A stretch of DNA of 5,859 nt from an uncultured Clostridia bacterium (lineage in GTDB: Bacteria > Bacillota > Clostridia > Oscillospirales > Oscillospiraceae), in the NCBI GenBank assembly GCA_945927915.1, contig CAMEMX010000099.1, positions 1 through 5,859 on the forward strand, in the 5' to 3' direction. Position 1 is the first letter of the stretch. Each line of letters opens with the position of its first letter. The notes beneath the pieces are model-generated. The model had not been told where the DNA came from. It was given only the letters and a program-made list of their open reading frames with translations, and did not search any database. The translations under genes and the position numbers were made by a program. Below are positions 3,932-5,859 of the stretch, piece by piece.

Positions 3932-5859
3932 ATGAAAAAACGCTTGATCCCCCTGATCCTTGCGGCGCTCATGCTGCTTTCCCTGCTGCCGACGGCGTTT
4001 GCGGCGCAGCAGCCTGACAGTGCGCAGATCGACACGGCGGCGCTGGCAGCGCGGATGAACCGCAGTGACAGCGTGCGTCTTTCCGAGACCGCCTCCCCGA
4101 AGCAGAGCTCCGTTCCCACCGCGGCGGCAAAAACCGCGGACGAGAGCAAGCCGAACGAGATCTACCCGCACCCCTCGCAGGACGGCATGGGCGTCGTCCT
4201 CGGCGACGTTGCGCGGATCGATTACAGCCTGGTGATCTATCCGGAACGCTATTATGACTATTATTGCGTTGTCATTTTCCGCGGGACCGAAATGCGCGAC
4301 GAGAACTATATCGGCGAGTACACCGACAAATGCACCGACCGCTGGGGCGACGTGGGCTATGAGGAACGCAGTCTGAGCTGGGACACCGGCGCGCTGAACA
4401 AGGGCACCGGTACTTATACCGCGTATTTCTTTATCGCAAACATTAAAAACGGACAGTATGTGCCGATCGAGGAAACGGTATATGCCATCACGATCGAGCT
4501 GCGCAGCAGCGCCGTCAGCCTCAATGGCGTCTATTTTGCCGATGAAAACGACAACGCGTTCACAAGCGCGAATGGCGCCGTCGGCTATCCGACCTGCTTC
4601 TATGGCGGCTTCACGCCCAGGAACGCGACCTGCTCGCGCGATGTGCGGGTGACCTGCAGCGACGCGAAAATGCTTATCGACCAGTTCGCCGGCGTGTATT
4701 ACGCCGTGCCGACCTATCCGGGCAGCTATGACCTGAAGATGGAAAAGGACGGCAAGACCGCGACCCTGCGCATCAATGTGCCCGATCCTTCGGGCAAGTG
4801 CGGCCCGGATGTCGCATGGTCGTTCTCGTCGAAGAACGATACGCTTTACATCTCCGGCACGGGCGATATGTACCATTATAACGAGGACAACGCGCCGTGG
4901 GAGGTGCTGAAGCCTTATATTAAGAACGTAGTCATCGGCTCCGGCGTGACGAATGTCGGCCGCTTTATCTTCTTCGGCTGCGAGAACATGAGAAGCGTCA
5001 CGATCCCGGACACCGTGACGGACATTGCCGAGGGTGCGTTCAACGGCTGCAAGAAGCTCACGCGTCTGACGCTCCCGCGCAAGCTCAAGACCATCGGGCC
5101 GTTCGCCTTTGCAAACTGCGACAGCCTCAAGCAGCTCGTCATCCCCGCCGGCGTGACGGAGATCGGCAACAGCGCCTTCGTCTGCGATTCCGGCAGCGTC
5201 ATCGGCGAGTTCTATTTCATGGGCAATGCGCCGAAGATCGGCGAATATGCCTTTGTTCTGGTGCGCGATGAGACTGTCCTGTACTATAATGAGGGCGCGG
5301 AGGGCTGGACGACGCCCGACTGGAACGGCTACCCCACCAAGCCCTGCAACCCGAGCTATCCGCCTCTGTTCAACGACGTCTATCGCGGCGACTGGTTCTT
5401 TGACGCCGTGCGCTACGCGACGGAGCACCACCTCATGGGCGGCACGGGCGTTGCGCTGTTCGACCCGGAGGGCAGCATGACGCGCGCCATGCTCGTCACC
5501 GTCCTGTGGCGCTATGAAGGCTCGCCTGCGGAGGGCGCAAACGGCTTTACCGATGTGCCCGAAGGCCAGTGGTACACGCAGGCGGTCGCGTGGGCGGCAG
5601 AGAATAAGATCGTCGGCGGCATCGGTCACGGCAGGTTCGACCCGGAGGGCGAGATCACCCGCGAGCAGATGGCGACCATCCTGTTCCGCTATGCGCAGTT
5701 CAAGGGCATCGACGTCAGCAAGCGCGGCGACCTGACTGCGTTCCCGGACGGCAACGCAGTTGCCAATTGGGCGAAGGAGGCTGTGCAATGGGCCGTCGGC
5801 GAGGGCATCATCGGCGGCTCGGACGGCAAGCTCCTGCCGCAGGGCAGCGCCACGAGAGC
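3932..5859 (+). CDS. Secreted BspA-like LRR protein with SLH cell-wall anchoring domains (3' end truncated by window)
   Basis: An open frame of 642 codons, still open at the window edge. Residues 1-24 are a Sec signal peptide (MKKRL, hydrophobic core, likely cleavage after AFA at 24). Residues 26-75 are an Ala/Ser-rich linker. Residues about 85-290 are a beta-rich region I do not recognise, with Cys at 112, 134, 222, 234, 242 and 290. Residues 291-330 form the cap usual before BspA-type repeats (WSFSSKNDTLYISGTGDM). Residues 331-447 are LRR_5 repeats of about 23 residues. From 480 on come SLH domains, the third incomplete. SLH triplets in Firmicutes bind pyruvylated secondary cell-wall polymers, so the protein should be displayed on the surface; BspA-type repeats are usually implicated in binding host or matrix proteins. 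The ligand is unknown. It has its own strong promoter and ribosome binding site. Confidence 0.92.
   Translation, partial: MKKRLIPLILAALMLLSLLPTAFAAQQPDSAQIDTAALAARMNRSDSVRLSETASPKQSSVPTAAAKTADESKPNEIYPHPSQDGMGVVLGDVARIDYSLVIYPERYYDYYCVVIFRGTEMRDENYIGEYTDKCTDRWGDVGYEERSLSWDTGALNKGTGTYTAYFFIANIKNGQYVPIEETVYAITIELRSSAVSLNGVYFADENDNAFTSANGAVGYPTCFYGGFTPRNATCSRDVRVTCSDAKMLIDQFAGVYYAVPTYPGSYDLKMEKDGKTATLRINVPDPSGKCGPDVAWSFSSKNDTLYISGTGDMYHYNEDNAPWEVLKPYIKNVVIGSGVTNVGRFIFFGCENMRSVTIPDTVTDIAEGAFNGCKKLTRLTLPRKLKTIGPFAFANCDSLKQLVIPAGVTEIGNSAFVCDSGSVIGEFYFMGNAPKIGEYAFVLVRDETVLYYNEGAEGWTTPDWNGYPTKPCNPSYPPLFNDVYRGDWFFDAVRYATEHHLMGGTGVALFDPEGSMTRAMLVTVLWRYEGSPAEGANGFTDVPEGQWYTQAVAWAAENKIVGGIGHGRFDPEGEITREQMATILFRYAQFKGIDVSKRGDLTAFPDGNAVANWAKEAVQWAVGEGIIGGSDGKLLPQGSATR
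4922..5272 (+). repeat. BspA-type leucine-rich repeats (LRR_5) within the surface protein
   Basis: Four clear repeats of 22-23 residues begin at residues 331, 353, 376 and 399. Each has the pattern L-x-x-[VL]-x-[IL]-P-x-x-[VL]-x-x-I-x-x-x-A-F-x-x-C, with the first copy diverged (GSGVTNVGRFIFFGC). The Cys positions 350, 373, 396 and 418 keep the register. A fifth, degenerate unit (424-447, APKIGEYAF) closes the array. Confidence 0.85.
5369..5859 (+). repeat. SLH (S-layer homology) domains, third one incomplete
   Basis: SLH1 is residues 480-530 (FNDVYRGDWFFDAVRYA, FDPEGSMTRAM). SLH2 is 539-589 (FTDVPEGQWYTQAVAWA, FDPEGEITREQ). SLH3 begins at 604 (FPDGNAVANWAKEAVQWA) and is cut just after ATR at the window edge. 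The TRAE-like binding motifs are TRAM, TREQ and, in the third, TR plus a GC start of the next codon (Ala). Three SLH units are the usual number for wall binding, so the protein probably ends shortly beyond the window. Confidence 0.92.

Noticed and set aside
3929..5788. A 619-codon open frame on the minus strand covering almost the whole surface-protein gene
   Set aside because: It is in exact codon register with the plus-strand gene, so it stays open only because that gene avoids TTA, CTA and TCA codons. Its product is a biased Ala/Arg/Val/Asp sequence with no recognisable domain, while the plus strand has promoter, ribosome site, signal peptide, LRR and SLH domains.

Overview
The window (5859 bases, GC-rich throughout its coding sequence) looks like the chromosome of a high-GC, low-complexity-intergenic Firmicute of class Clostridia, most likely an Oscillospirales or similar gut lineage. 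This rests on strong Shine-Dalgarno sites (GGAGG, AAAGGAGG), consensus sigma-A promoters, a DUF896/YnzC-type protein, a BspA-type leucine-rich-repeat protein with S-layer homology (SLH) domains, and clear avoidance of TTA/CTA/TCA codons. The taxonomic placement is an inference and cannot be fixed below class level from this sequence.

Layout. Positions 1-269 (minus strand) hold a small DUF896/UPF0291 gene, with a strong hairpin starting at its stop codon and its own promoter. It is divergent from a two-gene operon on the plus strand: an HI0933/YhiN(RdsA/BaiN)-family flavoprotein (347-1549) and a COG2509-type FAD-dependent oxidoreductase (1546-3132). These two overlap by four bases (ATGA) and share the promoter at 291-319. 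The divergent promoters lie nearly back-to-back around a small palindrome at 284-297.

Next come two independently promoted plus-strand genes. The first, 3244-3789, encodes a 181-residue XRE-type helix-turn-helix protein with two C-terminal membrane helices, closed by a textbook intrinsic terminator (3795-3829). The second, 3932 to beyond 5859, encodes a secreted surface protein: signal peptide, an unassigned beta-rich Cys-containing region, a BspA-like LRR_5 block, then SLH domains. It is cut off by the window edge inside the third SLH repeat.

How they fit together. The two flavoproteins are translationally coupled and probably act in related redox chemistry. The membrane-tethered regulator beside a cell-surface protein invites the idea of envelope-linked regulation, but nothing in the sequence proves it. 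Each gene belongs to a known type. I see no phage, transposon, CRISPR array, tRNA or rRNA, and no convincing previously undescribed multi-gene system. The most interesting leads are small: promoter-proximal repeats, the membrane-bound regulator, and the unassigned N-terminal region of the surface protein.
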